From NCBI GenBank assembly GCA_946409745.1, contig CAMJXP010000003.1:1-42620 (forward strand): a stretch of DNA of 42,620 nucleotides, written 5' to 3'. Made by a program: the position numbers and the translations under genes. How positions within the stretch are numbered: position 1 is the stretch's first letter; each line of letters opens with the position of its first letter. This stretch comes from an uncultured Candidatus Saccharibacteria bacterium (GTDB lineage Bacteria; Patescibacteriota; Saccharimonadia; Saccharimonadales; Saccharimonadaceae). The notes beneath the pieces are model-generated. The model did not search any database. It was not told where the DNA came from and saw only the letters and a list, made by a program, of their open reading frames with translations. Shown one piece after another: positions 15,811 through 23,771 of the stretch.

Positions 15811-15886
15811 GCCGACTTAGCTCAGCTGGTAGAGCAACGGTTTTGTAAACCGTAGGTCGTCGGTTCAAGCCCGACAGTCGGCTCCA
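15811..15886 (+). tRNA. tRNA-Thr (anticodon UGU)
   Basis: A full cloverleaf is seen: acceptor GCCGACT/AGTCGGC, D arm GCTC..GAGC, anticodon stem ACGGT/ACCGT with loop TTTGTAA, T arm GTCGG TTCAAGC CCGAC, discriminator T and an encoded CCA. The anticodon TGT reads ACA and related Thr codons. Confidence 0.97.
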
Positions 15887-15922
15887 TGGAACGATTTCCG
15901 TGCACATATAGCATTTCCTCTG

Positions 15923-15953
15923 GAGCCGGGCTTACGCCAACGGCTCTCTTTTT
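15923..15953 (+). terminator. Intrinsic terminator after tRNA-Thr
   Basis: GAGCCGGGC (15923-15931) and GCC-AA-CGGCTC (15936-15946) form a stem with a 2-nt bulge, followed by TCTTTTTT. Confidence 0.8.
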
Positions 15954-15970
15954 TGTTTCACTTCCTTTTG

Positions 15971-15979
15971 TGCTATAAT
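15971..15979 (+). promoter_or_regulatory. Extended -10 promoter of rmuC
   Basis: TGCTATAAT ends 7 nt before the rmuC ATG and there is no Shine-Dalgarno, implying a leaderless mRNA. Confidence 0.7.
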
Positions 15980-15986
15980 CGTTTTT

Positions 15987-17120
15987 ATGGATATAGTTTT
16001 AGGTGTGATGGGGGTAATAATAATTATTTTGTTAATCGTTTTGATTTTTAAGAAGTCGGCTCCGGCGCAGTCGGCTGATTTTAAATCAATGGAAGAGCGG
16101 CTGATTCGTATGGAAGGTCAGGTTAAGGAAATTAATCCATCGATTGATCGTAACTTCCGGGAGAACCGCAAGGAAATCGCGGAGAATCTCGAAAGACTCC
16201 AAACTGGCAATGAGAAGAAGCTTGAGGAAATGCGCGAGACGGTCGATGAAAAGCTTAAAGCATCGGTTGAAAAGCGTTTTAACGAAAGCTTTAAATCGAT
16301 TTCTACCCAACTCACTCAGGTCTATCAAGGTCTCGGCGAGATGAAGAGTATGGCGACCGAAGTTGGTGACTTAAAGAAGGTTATGGAAGGCGTTAAGACT
16401 CGTGGTATTTATGGTGAAGTTCAGCTTGGCTCGATTATTAGTGATATGTTAAACAAATCCCAATATGAAGAGAATATCGCCACTAAACCAGGCTCAAGTG
16501 ACCGTGTCGAATTTGCGATTAAGATGCCAGGGAAAGAGGACAATGTTTATCTTCCGATTGACTCTAAATTCCCAGTCGAGAATTATTCGCGTTTAATTGC
16601 CGCTTACGATGCCGGTAATAAGGCCGATATTGCAACTTACCAGAAAGCACTCGCAAATGATGTTAAGGAGCAAGCTAAGAAGATTTCGACTAAATATATC
16701 GAACCACCAATGACGACCGAGTTTGGAATTATGTTTGTGCCGACTGAATCGCTCTATGCGGAGATTATCCGAATTCCAGGTCTTTCTGATGAGATTCGTA
16801 AGAAACAAAAGATTACGATTGCTTCACCATCAACGCTTCCCGTGATGCTGAATGGCCTTGTAATGGGCTTTAGGACGCTGGCGATCGAGAAACGTTCAGC
16901 GGATGTTTGGCAAACACTCGGCGCCGTTAAAACTCAGTTTGGTAAGTTTGGTGAATTACTTGAGGGCGTACAAAAGAAACTTCAGGAATCAGCGAATAAG
17001 ATTGAATCGGCGAGAACCACTTCCCGCCAGATTGAGCGTAAATTAAAAGATGTCGAAGAATTACCAGAAACTGAATCAGTTAAATTAATAGGAGAAGTAT
17101 CCAATGAGTCTGAAGAGTAA
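15987..17120 (+). CDS. rmuC: DNA recombination protein RmuC homologue
   Basis: The 377-residue protein has an N-terminal membrane helix (about 3-21), a long coiled coil (about 35-125) and the RmuC nuclease-like domain, with typical blocks TRGIYGEVQLGSIISDML, DSKFPVENYSRL and TEFGIMFVPTESLYAEI. RmuC limits DNA inversions in E. coli and is a predicted PD-(D/E)XK-like nuclease. The gene overlaps the next one by 17 bp, with the ribosome-binding site of that gene inside its last codons, so the two are co-expressed. Confidence 0.92.
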   Translation: MDIVLGVMGVIIIILLIVLIFKKSAPAQSADFKSMEERLIRMEGQVKEINPSIDRNFRENRKEIAENLERLQTGNEKKLEEMRETVDEKLKASVEKRFNESFKSISTQLTQVYQGLGEMKSMATEVGDLKKVMEGVKTRGIYGEVQLGSIISDMLNKSQYEENIATKPGSSDRVEFAIKMPGKEDNVYLPIDSKFPVENYSRLIAAYDAGNKADIATYQKALANDVKEQAKKISTKYIEPPMTTEFGIMFVPTESLYAEIIRIPGLSDEIRKKQKITIASPSTLPVMLNGLVMGFRTLAIEKRSADVWQTLGAVKTQFGKFGELLEGVQKKLQESANKIESARTTSRQIERKLKDVEELPETESVKLIGEVSNESEE

Positions 17121-18621
17121 GCTCACCCGCAAAAACCGTGATTATATCGTATTATTCATCCTAAATGCCGCTGGTATGATTTTGGAGCTCGTGGCTTCGA
17201 GATTAATGTCACCATATTTTGGTAATAGCAATTTCGTCTGGACAGCGATTATCGGGATTATTCTCCTTGCTGGCAGCCTTGGCAATATCCTTGGTGGTAA
17301 GATCTCAAACAGACGGAATGCTCGTTACCTTACCATTATGTTACTATTATTTGCTGCAATTTATCTGGCGGTTACACCAATGGTTGATGCGCCGATTCTA
17401 TCAGCCATCAAGTCTGGTAATAATGGCGTCCAGTTTTCATCGGTGATTTCAAGTATCGTATTCTTCCTGGTGCCGGCTACGATTCTTGGTATTATCACGC
17501 CGATTATCATGAAGGAACATATTGCAAGCAGTAAAGATCAGGGTAAGGAATCTGGTAGAATTACGGCAATAATTGCGATTGGTAGCCTGCTTGGTACTTT
17601 TGCTGGTGGTTTCTGGATTATTCCAGCCATTGGCACGAGAATGATTTTCAATGTGCTCGCAATTACAATTATCTTAATGGTGCCGTTCTTTATGCCAATT
17701 ACCGACACCAAGAGTATTAAACTTAAATGGCGCTATTTCTTCGCAATGCTCCTTGCAACGGTCGTGACGATTGCTTCCATTATCACTGTAAACAGCATGA
17801 CTAAGAACGTCGAAGGCTCAATCAGTATAGACACTGAGTATGGTCGTGTAATTGTAGAAGATGGCACCTATGGAGATGACGAAGTGCGCTATTACAAGCA
17901 AAGTGGCGCTTATTCTTCGGCAACTTTCTTATCTGAAAATAAAAAATACGATCTCGTCTTTAATTATCTGAAGAAATATGACGAAATGTTTAAATTCCTA
18001 AACGTGAAGAGTACTGCGATGATTGGTGGTGCTGCTTATCAATATCCGAAGTATTTCATTTCGCATTTCAAAGATAAATCCATGGATGTGATTGAGATTG
18101 ATCCGATGTCAACGGAAATTGCGAAGAATTATTTCTTCCTAGATGATTTAGTAAAAGATTACGATACCGAATCGACTGGGCGACTAGGTCTATATAATGA
18201 TGATGGGCGCATTTTCCTTGCTGATTCGACTAAGAAGTATGATGCAATTCTAAACGATGCCTTTTCAGGTGAAGTGCCAGTAGGGACTCTTGCGACCGTC
18301 GAAGCGGCTAAGATTATTAAGAGTCGCTTAAATAAAGATGGTGTTTATATGTCGAATGTACTCGGCGCGGTTAGTGGGCATCGTGGTAAGTTCCTGCGCG
18401 CTGAGGTGAAGACCTTAAAGAAAGTCTTTAGGCATGTTTATGTGATGCCAGTTTATGAGAACGCTACCAGTAATCAATATGTAAACTGGATGGTGATTGC
18501 TACCGATAATGATAATTACGTGCCTAAAACTGTCGATATTGAATTAACCGAGAAGGACATAACCTTGACTGATGACTACTGTCCAATTGATAGTTTGATT
18601 ACAACTGAATACTTTGATTAG
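17104..18621 (+). CDS. Membrane-anchored spermidine-synthase-like protein
   Basis: The 505-residue protein has about seven membrane helices in its first 230 residues (starting with FILNAAGMILELVASRL) and a C-terminal Rossmann domain of the spermidine/spermine synthase type: YGRVIVED, AMIGGAAYQYPK, DVIEIDPMSTEIAKNYF and YDAILNDAFSGEVP. Aminopropyltransferases transfer aminopropyl from decarboxylated AdoMet; the membrane-fused family is common in bacteria but mostly uncharacterised, and some may not make polyamines. The glycine-rich cofactor motif is GGAAYQYP rather than GGGDG. No speD-like gene is nearby. Its stop overlaps the convergent lepB stop by 4 bp. Confidence 0.85.
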   Translation: MSLKSKLTRKNRDYIVLFILNAAGMILELVASRLMSPYFGNSNFVWTAIIGIILLAGSLGNILGGKISNRRNARYLTIMLLLFAAIYLAVTPMVDAPILSAIKSGNNGVQFSSVISSIVFFLVPATILGIITPIIMKEHIASSKDQGKESGRITAIIAIGSLLGTFAGGFWIIPAIGTRMIFNVLAITIILMVPFFMPITDTKSIKLKWRYFFAMLLATVVTIASIITVNSMTKNVEGSISIDTEYGRVIVEDGTYGDDEVRYYKQSGAYSSATFLSENKKYDLVFNYLKKYDEMFKFLNVKSTAMIGGAAYQYPKYFISHFKDKSMDVIEIDPMSTEIAKNYFFLDDLVKDYDTESTGRLGLYNDDGRIFLADSTKKYDAILNDAFSGEVPVGTLATVEAAKIIKSRLNKDGVYMSNVLGAVSGHRGKFLRAEVKTLKKVFRHVYVMPVYENATSNQYVNWMVIATDNDNYVPKTVDIELTEKDITLTDDYCPIDSLITTEYFD

Positions 18622-19286
18622 AAACCACGAATCTTCTCGAATGGGAAGAGTCTCATAATCACTGGGCCAACGATACGGCAATAAGGAATGGTGCCGAGAC
18701 CATTTCGTGAGTCCCAAGAGTTAGAGCCTTCGCGGTTATCACCGGAAACGAATAGTTCACCATCTGGAACTGTGACATCAACTTCGCCACTAGTATATTC
18801 TTTTGGGCCATCATCGGTTGCGTGACGCCATTCTTTATCATAGTTAAAGCCATCTGGATATTCATCATTATAGATGGTCATAATACCGGCTTTTACAACT
18901 ACGCGTTCGCCCGGGAAAGCAATAACGCGCTTAATAATGTATTGATCAGCGACATTTTCCGGAACAGTGCAAGTCATTGGTTTAACGACGCCTTGTTCTT
19001 TGTATTTTTCGACGGACTTTTCATTTTCATTCATAAAGACGATGATTTGACCACGTTCCGGAATATATTCTTGCCCTATAAAGTGGGCCCAAGAGACGGC
19101 AGCGCGGTTCACAATGACGCGATCGTCGTTCTGCAAAGTATTCTCCATACTGACGCCCACGACATTATATGAGCGATAAATGTAAGTATTCAAGAACAAT
19201 GTGCCGAGCACAATGGCAACGACAAAGCCAGCAAGACTCAAAATATCTTTTAATAATGGATGTTTTTGAAAAAATGTTGGTTTCAT
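18618..19286 (-). CDS. lepB: Signal peptidase I
   Basis: The 222-residue protein has one N-terminal membrane anchor (about 14-34), the catalytic serine in GVSMENTL (Ser46), the catalytic lysine in YIIKRVIAFPGE (Lys119) and the conserved SGDNREGSNSWDSR block. It cleaves signal peptides of the exported proteins on the outer side of the membrane. Its ATG is 7 nt after a TGCTATAAT box and lacks a Shine-Dalgarno, so it is a leaderless candidate. Confidence 0.95.
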   Translation of the reverse strand: MKPTFFQKHPLLKDILSLAGFVVAIVLGTLFLNTYIYRSYNVVGVSMENTLQNDDRVIVNRAAVSWAHFIGQEYIPERGQIIVFMNENEKSVEKYKEQGVVKPMTCTVPENVADQYIIKRVIAFPGERVVVKAGIMTIYNDEYPDGFNYDKEWRHATDDGPKEYTSGEVDVTVPDGELFVSGDNREGSNSWDSRNGLGTIPYCRIVGPVIMRLFPFEKIRGF

Positions 19287-19293
19287 GAAAAAT

Positions 19294-19302
19294 ATTATAG
19301 CA
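19294..19302 (-). promoter_or_regulatory. Extended -10 promoter of lepB
   Basis: TGCTATAAT on the minus strand ends 7 nt before the lepB ATG. Confidence 0.7.
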
Positions 19303-19326
19303 CTTTTAAGCTTATATTAAATAATT

Positions 19327-19335
19327 TGATATAAT
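19327..19335 (+). promoter_or_regulatory. Extended -10 promoter of the polytopic membrane protein
   Basis: TGATATAAT ends 8 nt before ATG 19344. It is divergent from the lepB promoter. Confidence 0.65.
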
Positions 19336-19343
19336 ATAAGGGT

Positions 19344-20126
19344 ATGGCAGATTTCATATTAGCAAGAAAATCTAGGAATATCGCAAGCAATATAGTGCAT
19401 ATCTTTTTAAATATCTTGCTTGGAATCTTAGCTGTTTTGATTACAGTCTTTAGTGCGAGCCCATGGCTTGGTATTTTACTAGTTTTAGTCTCGAAATGGC
19501 GTATTTTTGCAGTTCGCCGTCGCTATTTGTGGTTAAACCTTAAGTCTAATCTAGTTGATATTATTGTTGGCTTTAGCGTTGTCATTTTGGCCTATTTTGC
19601 TGGCCACTCACTTCTTCCAGTTGATTTCTTACTCATGGCGATTTATGTATTATGGTTGCTCGTGCTTAAACCTATGTCGTCAGAAGTCGCTACGCTTGCA
19701 CAATCCCTCGTAGCTGTGTTCTTGGGTATTTCGGCTTCGACGATTATGGCCGCAAGCCTTGATTCAATCATTACTGTCATACTAGCATTTCTGATTGGTT
19801 ATGCTGCGAGCCGTCACGTTTTAGCGCAAACTGGTGGACAGGATTTTACTCTTACGACCCTAGTTTGTGGTTTAGTGTTCGCCGAGATTGCTTGGCTTTG
19901 CAATTCTTGGTCGATTGTTTATACTTTCGGAAATACCGGTATTAGGATTCCGCAAGTTGCTATTATTTTGACAATTTTCGCCTTTATCTATAACTATGCC
20001 AGACAGGCAATGTATAAATATCAGGAAGATTTCAGATTCCGAGATATTTTAGGGCCCGTTCTGTTTGGTGTGGCGTTAGTGGGCATAATTGTAATTTGCT
20101 TTAGTAATCCAATATTTAATATCTAA
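19344..20126 (+). CDS. Polytopic membrane protein, unknown function
   Basis: The 260-residue protein has about eight hydrophobic segments across its whole length with short loops and a basic patch after the second one (KWRIFAVRRRYLW). No transporter motif or conserved charged residues within helices are obvious. It precedes htrA by 9 nt, and htrA has its own AAGGAGG site, so they share an mRNA. The start is ATG 19344, probably leaderless. A role in envelope quality control with HtrA is possible but only inferred from position. Confidence 0.75.
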   Translation: MADFILARKSRNIASNIVHIFLNILLGILAVLITVFSASPWLGILLVLVSKWRIFAVRRRYLWLNLKSNLVDIIVGFSVVILAYFAGHSLLPVDFLLMAIYVLWLLVLKPMSSEVATLAQSLVAVFLGISASTIMAASLDSIITVILAFLIGYAASRHVLAQTGGQDFTLTTLVCGLVFAEIAWLCNSWSIVYTFGNTGIRIPQVAIILTIFAFIYNYARQAMYKYQEDFRFRDILGPVLFGVALVGIIVICFSNPIFNI

Positions 20127-20135
20127 GGAGGTTAA

Positions 20136-21347
20136 ATGGATAATATTGAAGAGGGCAAGATTTCTGAAGTACCAAAACAAGATACTGCCGTAGTGGTTGA
20201 GCAACCTAAAGAGACTAGGGAACCAAGAGCTCGTAATACGTTTGCTACATTTCTCGCTACAATTGCAGTTTTGCTCGGTGCTGGTGGTTTGACATTTGGT
20301 GTGCTAGCTTATAATGAGGCACACAAGCCGCTTACCGTTTTATCAAGTGGTACGGATGGAAACTCAGCAAACTTCACGGAAGGCTCAATTGCCGACGTTG
20401 TGAGCAAAGTGTCTGACAGCGTTGTTTCAATTGTAACTTCTACCACTGGCAGAGATTATTATGGACGAACTTACGAATCAGGCGCTGCCGGTACTGGCGT
20501 AATTGTTTCATCGGATGGTTATATTTTGACCAATAAGCACGTTGCTGGCGATGCAAAGACTATTACGGTTGTGCTTCACGATGGCACGACGTATAATAAT
20601 GCACGACTCGTGGTCGTAGATCCACTTAATGATATCGCTTTTATCAAGATTGATGATGTTTCAGATCTCAAGGCGGCGTCTCTTGGCGATTCAAAGACAA
20701 TTACGGCCGGTCAGCAAGTGGTCGCAATTGGTAATGCGCTTGGGCAATATCAGAACTCAGTGACTTCTGGTATTATCTCTGGTACTGGCCGTTCATTAAC
20801 TGCAACCGATGGCTCTGGCACAATGTCTGAGAAGCTTTCGGATATGATTCAGACCGATGCTGCGATTAACTCAGGTAACTCTGGTGGTCCACTCATCAAT
20901 GCTGCAGGCGAAGTGATTGGTATTAATACTGCTACTTCTGCCAGTGGCGAGAATGTCGGCTTTGCGATTCCAATTGCCAGTGTCAAGGGTATGCTTTCAC
21001 AGCTTATTGAGAGTGGAAAAGCGGAGCGTGCTTATGTCGGTGTATATAGTGTCGACATCACTCCTGATTATGCAAAAGAAAATAATCTCCCTGTAACAAC
21101 TGGTACTTATATCTATAGCTCACAAGCTTATTCAGCGATTCTCAGCGGTAGTCCAGCTGCTAAGGCCGGTCTTCACGACAAAGATATCATCACGGCCGTA
21201 AATGGCGTAAAGATTGGCGCCGCTGGTTCGCTTTCAACTTTGATTGGTGAGTACAAGCCAGGCGACATTGTTTCACTTACCGTAATTCGCGATGGCAAAG
21301 AGATGGGTATCAAAGTTGAGCTTGCTGGCTATCAAGAAACAAAATAG
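20136..21347 (+). CDS. htrA: HtrA/DegP-family serine protease
   Basis: The 403-residue protein has a cytosolic tail, one membrane anchor (about 35-57), a trypsin-like protease domain with the triad His135 (TNKHVAGD), Asp166 (DPLNDIAFIKID) and Ser249 (NSGNSGGPL), and one C-terminal PDZ domain (about 300-395; SPAAKAGLHDKDIITAVNG). It degrades misfolded proteins outside the membrane. One PDZ domain and an anchor make it DegS/HtrA-like. It is second in a unit with the polytopic membrane protein, and its terminator lies inside the convergent prmC gene. Confidence 0.95.
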   Translation: MDNIEEGKISEVPKQDTAVVVEQPKETREPRARNTFATFLATIAVLLGAGGLTFGVLAYNEAHKPLTVLSSGTDGNSANFTEGSIADVVSKVSDSVVSIVTSTTGRDYYGRTYESGAAGTGVIVSSDGYILTNKHVAGDAKTITVVLHDGTTYNNARLVVVDPLNDIAFIKIDDVSDLKAASLGDSKTITAGQQVVAIGNALGQYQNSVTSGIISGTGRSLTATDGSGTMSEKLSDMIQTDAAINSGNSGGPLINAAGEVIGINTATSASGENVGFAIPIASVKGMLSQLIESGKAERAYVGVYSVDITPDYAKENNLPVTTGTYIYSSQAYSAILSGSPAAKAGLHDKDIITAVNGVKIGAAGSLSTLIGEYKPGDIVSLTVIRDGKEMGIKVELAGYQETK

Positions 21348-22126
21348 AGGATGAAGTTCCGGGTCTCGACTAGTTCGAGACCTTTTTTGTTACAGTATTC
21401 AATGATTTTTTGATGCTGGCTCGGGTCGGATTCAAGGATTAGGTGTTTAATATCTGGCCGTGCCGAGACTTGATTAATAAGCTCGTAGATTTGAGCTAGA
21501 CCGTCATTTGAGGCGTAGAGCGCTGTGAGCGGCTCGTATTCTAGACTGTCAAAATCTAGCCAATCCCAGGATTTGTCGACATACGGCAAGTTTGCCGCAA
21601 CGATATCAATGTTACGATCTAGCGCGTCGTTTAAGAGATCTGATTTTTGCAGAATGATATCGGAGTGGAGCTTAGTGCTATTCTTTTTTGCAACTTCAAG
21701 TGCCTTGTCGGAATTATCAATTGCAACTACCTTAGCCTTAGGGATTTCTAGTTTCAAAGTCGTAGCAATACAACCGGAACCAGTGCCCACATCGTAGATG
21801 ATTGGATAGTCGATATTCTCGGCGATTTTCTTAACTATATCGATAATGTCTTCGGTTTCTGGACGGGGAATTAAGACATTTTCGTCTACATAAAATTCGC
21901 GGCCATAGAACTCTTTGCTATTAATAATATAGGCAAGTGGCCTATTATTGGCGCGCTCGTTTAAGTAGTAATTTGCCTTTTCTTCTTCGACTTCGGTTAA
22001 ATCTCTGGTATCATGCGAGATTAGATAAGTGCGATCTTTCTCGCGAAGAATATTCAATAGAATTAATTCAGCATCAATATTCGGAACTTTGGTTTTGGCT
22101 TTTTCTAACCAGTTTGCGATATTCAT
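21332..22126 (-). CDS. prmC: Release-factor glutamine methyltransferase
   Basis: The 264-residue protein has an N-terminal helical domain and a Rossmann methyltransferase with DVGTGSGCIATTL (AdoMet binding) and the substrate motif NLPY in AANLPYVDKSW, in place of the more usual NPPY. It methylates the GGQ glutamine of release factors. It starts 1 bp after the prfA stop, the classical prfA-prmC order. Its last 16 bp overlap the end of htrA on the other strand. Confidence 0.93.
   Translation of the reverse strand: MNIANWLEKAKTKVPNIDAELILLNILREKDRTYLISHDTRDLTEVEEEKANYYLNERANNRPLAYIINSKEFYGREFYVDENVLIPRPETEDIIDIVKKIAENIDYPIIYDVGTGSGCIATTLKLEIPKAKVVAIDNSDKALEVAKKNSTKLHSDIILQKSDLLNDALDRNIDIVAANLPYVDKSWDWLDFDSLEYEPLTALYASNDGLAQIYELINQVSARPDIKHLILESDPSQHQKIIEYCNKKGLELVETRNFILYFVS
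21362..21388 (+). terminator. Intrinsic terminator of htrA, inside prmC
   Basis: GGTCTCGA (21362-21369), a 5-nt loop, TCGAGACC (21375-21382), then TTTTTTG. It codes for part of the C-terminus of PrmC on the other strand. Confidence 0.85.
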
Positions 22127-22127
22127 A

Positions 22128-23171
22128 TTAGGCTTCGGCCTTCAATTCACGTTCGTGCAAGGTTAATTCATGGATTAAATCATCAATGTCGCCATCCATG
22201 ACAGCTGGAATGTTGCTTCTGGAATAATGAATGCGGTGGTCGGTCACACGATCCTGTGGGAAGTTATAGGTGCGAATCTTTTCTGAGCGGTCACCGGTAC
22301 CAATAAGAGATTTGCGGGCTTCCGATGCATTCTTGATTTCTTCTTCTTTTTTACGCTCTAAAAGTCTCGAGCGAAGCACGTTCATGGCCTTGATACGGTT
22401 CTGCTGCTGAGAGCGTTCGTCTTGCATTGCCACTACTAGCCCCGTCGGTAGGTGCGTAATACGGACGGCGGAGTCAGTCGTGTTGACGCCCTGACCGCCA
22501 TGGCCACCGGAGCGGTAGATGTCAATGCGTAGGTCTTCTGGTTTGATTTCTAAATCTTGTTCGGAGGCTTCCGGAAGTACGGCCACAGTAACAGTAGAAG
22601 TATGAATGCGACCTTGCGATTCGGTCACTGGAACACGTTGTACGCGATGAACACCACCTTCAAATTTCAGCTTGCCGTAAGCTTCATCGCCACTGATTTT
22701 GAAGATAACTTCTTTCATACCGCCGGCTTCGTTTTCATTTTGAGACATTAGCTCTGCTTTTAAACCATGACTCTCGGCATATTTCACATACATGCGGTAA
22801 AGCTCGCCGGCAAAAAGGGAAGCCTCGTCACCTCCGGCGCCGGCACGAATCTCAATAATAGCCGGTTTGTCATCTTCTGGGTCGCGTGGGATCATTAATT
22901 CTTCAAGCTCAGCTTTGGATTTCTCGATTTCTTCTTTCAGATTCTTTACGTCTTCTCTTGCAATTTCACCAAGTTCCGGATCATTTACGAGTGCTTCGGC
23001 TTCTTCTAGATTGGCGTTCATTTGCGTGATTTTAGCATCTAAATCAATGATTTCCCGGAGCATACTTCCGCGCTTACTTTTAACAGCAAAATCAGGGGAA
23101 TTGTAAGCGTCTGGCTTCGCGAGGAAGTCTTCTATCTCTTTTAATTCGTCTTTATATTTCTGAATATCCAT
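22128..23171 (-). CDS. prfA: Peptide chain release factor 1
   Basis: The 347-residue protein has the GGQ catalytic motif in [17 protein letters not shown] and the usual RF1 domains, including [15 protein letters not shown] and [18 protein letters not shown]1 reads UAA and UAG. The gene heads the prfA-prmC operon. The ATG is 6 nt after a TGTTATAAT box with no Shine-Dalgarno, so it is probably leaderless. Confidence 0.97.
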   Translation of the reverse strand: MDIQKYKDELKEIEDFLAKPDAYNSPDFAVKSKRGSMLREIIDLDAKITQMNANLEEAEALVNDPELGEIAREDVKNLKEEIEKSKAELEELMIPRDPEDDKPAIIEIRAGAGGDEASLFAGELYRMYVKYAESHGLKAELMSQNENEAGGMKEVIFKISGDEAYGKLKFEGGVHRVQRVPVTESQGRIHTSTVTVAVLPEASEQDLEIKPEDLRIDIYRSGGHGGQGVNTTDSAVRITHLPTGLVVAMQDERSQQQNRIKAMNVLRSRLLERKKEEEIKNASEARKSLIGTGDRSEKIRTYNFPQDRVTDHRIHYSRSNIPAVMDGDIDDLIHELTLHERELKAEA

Positions 23172-23179
23172 GCTATAAT
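23171..23179 (+). promoter_or_regulatory. Extended -10 promoter of tRNA-Val
   Basis: TGCTATAAT, 14 nt before the tRNA. It overlaps the opposite-strand prfA -10 box by 2 bp. Confidence 0.65.
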
Positions 23180-23186
23180 TATAACA
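23178..23186 (-). promoter_or_regulatory. Extended -10 promoter of prfA
   Basis: TGTTATAAT on the minus strand, ending 6 nt before the prfA ATG and overlapping the tRNA-Val -10 on the other strand. Confidence 0.65.
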
Positions 23187-23193
23187 TAAATTT

Positions 23194-23270
23194 GGATCTT
23201 TAGCTCAGTTGGCTAGAGCGTACGATTCACATTCGTAAGGTCACTGGTTCGAGCCCAGTAAGATCCACCA
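23194..23270 (+). tRNA. tRNA-Val (anticodon CAC)
   Basis: Cloverleaf: acceptor GGATCTT/AAGATCC, D arm GCTC..GAGC, anticodon stem TACGA/TCGTA with loop TTCACAT, T arm ACTGG TTCGAGC CCAGT, discriminator A, encoded CCA. The CAC anticodon reads GTG. Confidence 0.97.
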
Positions 23271-23280
23271 CGACGAAATT

Positions 23281-23314
23281 ATGGACATTTTGTAGAAAAA
23301 ATGCCCATTTTTTA
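23281..23314 (+). terminator. Intrinsic terminator after tRNA-Val
   Basis: ATGGACATTTT (23281-23291) pairs with AAAATGCCCAT (23298-23308) with one mismatch and is followed by TTTTTTATTT. Confidence 0.75.
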
Positions 23315-23502
23315 TTTGTTTTCTCTGTTATTTTGAACTTTAGCGTTTGTTATGATTTTTGTTATGTAAACTGACACGTTTTACATTAAGTGTCACATTG
23401 TTTCTGACCACACAATAATGGCTTGTTAAAGCCCCTCATTCTCGTAATTTATCCAAGGAAAATACACCAATTATAGAGAATAATTGTCTCAGTGGAAACT
23501 TT

Positions 23503-23533
23503 TTATCGTATAAAATGGGCTTATCGTATAGAA
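23503..23533. repeat. Two tandem copies of TTATCGTATA
   Basis: TTATCGTATAAAA at 23503-23515 and TTATCGTATAGAA at 23521-23533. The first copy is identical to 27045-27057 on the other side of the FISUMP/phosphoesterase segment. Confidence 0.8.
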
Positions 23534-23649
23534 TAGGAAAAAATGTATCGTTTATGGCTCAGGTTCACATCTGACATTCTTTACGAAGCAATATAGCAAG
23601 TGCAGCCTGAAGACTGATTGTCCCTGTTCGTTTCCGTGTATACCCGCTA

Positions 23650-23678
23650 CCGCTGGAGCTTTTTACTCCAGCGGTTTT
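23650..23678 (+). terminator. Strong hairpin with T-run
   Basis: CCGCTGGAG (23650-23658), a 7-nt loop, CTCCAGCGG (23666-23674), then TTTT. It is shaped like an intrinsic terminator on the plus strand, but no plus-strand gene precedes it within 370 bp. Confidence 0.6.
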
Positions 23679-23771
23679 CCGCACCCTTTGTGCTTTGGCT
23701 CAAGGGCGCTCTATTCCGGGGAGTCGAGTACGGGGAAGAAAAAAAGGAACGAAGGAAAAGGGCGTCACAAC

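Larger units (their letters stand above)
23271..23771. other. 500-bp non-coding stretch
   Basis: No convincing gene lies here. It holds the tRNA-Val terminator, the inverted repeat TGACAC/GTGTCA (23372-23377 and 23390-23395), two copies of TTATCGTATA (23503 and 23521), and a strong hairpin at 23650-23674. The last 120 bp before the FISUMP gene are purine-rich and G+C-rich like that gene. A small RNA ending at 23678 is possible but unsupported by a clear promoter. Confidence 0.6.

Noticed and set aside
15887-15953. T-box or riboswitch before rmuC
   Set aside because: The sequence after tRNA-Thr is a simple terminator followed by a new promoter whose -10 is 7 nt from the rmuC ATG; no leader RNA would exist.
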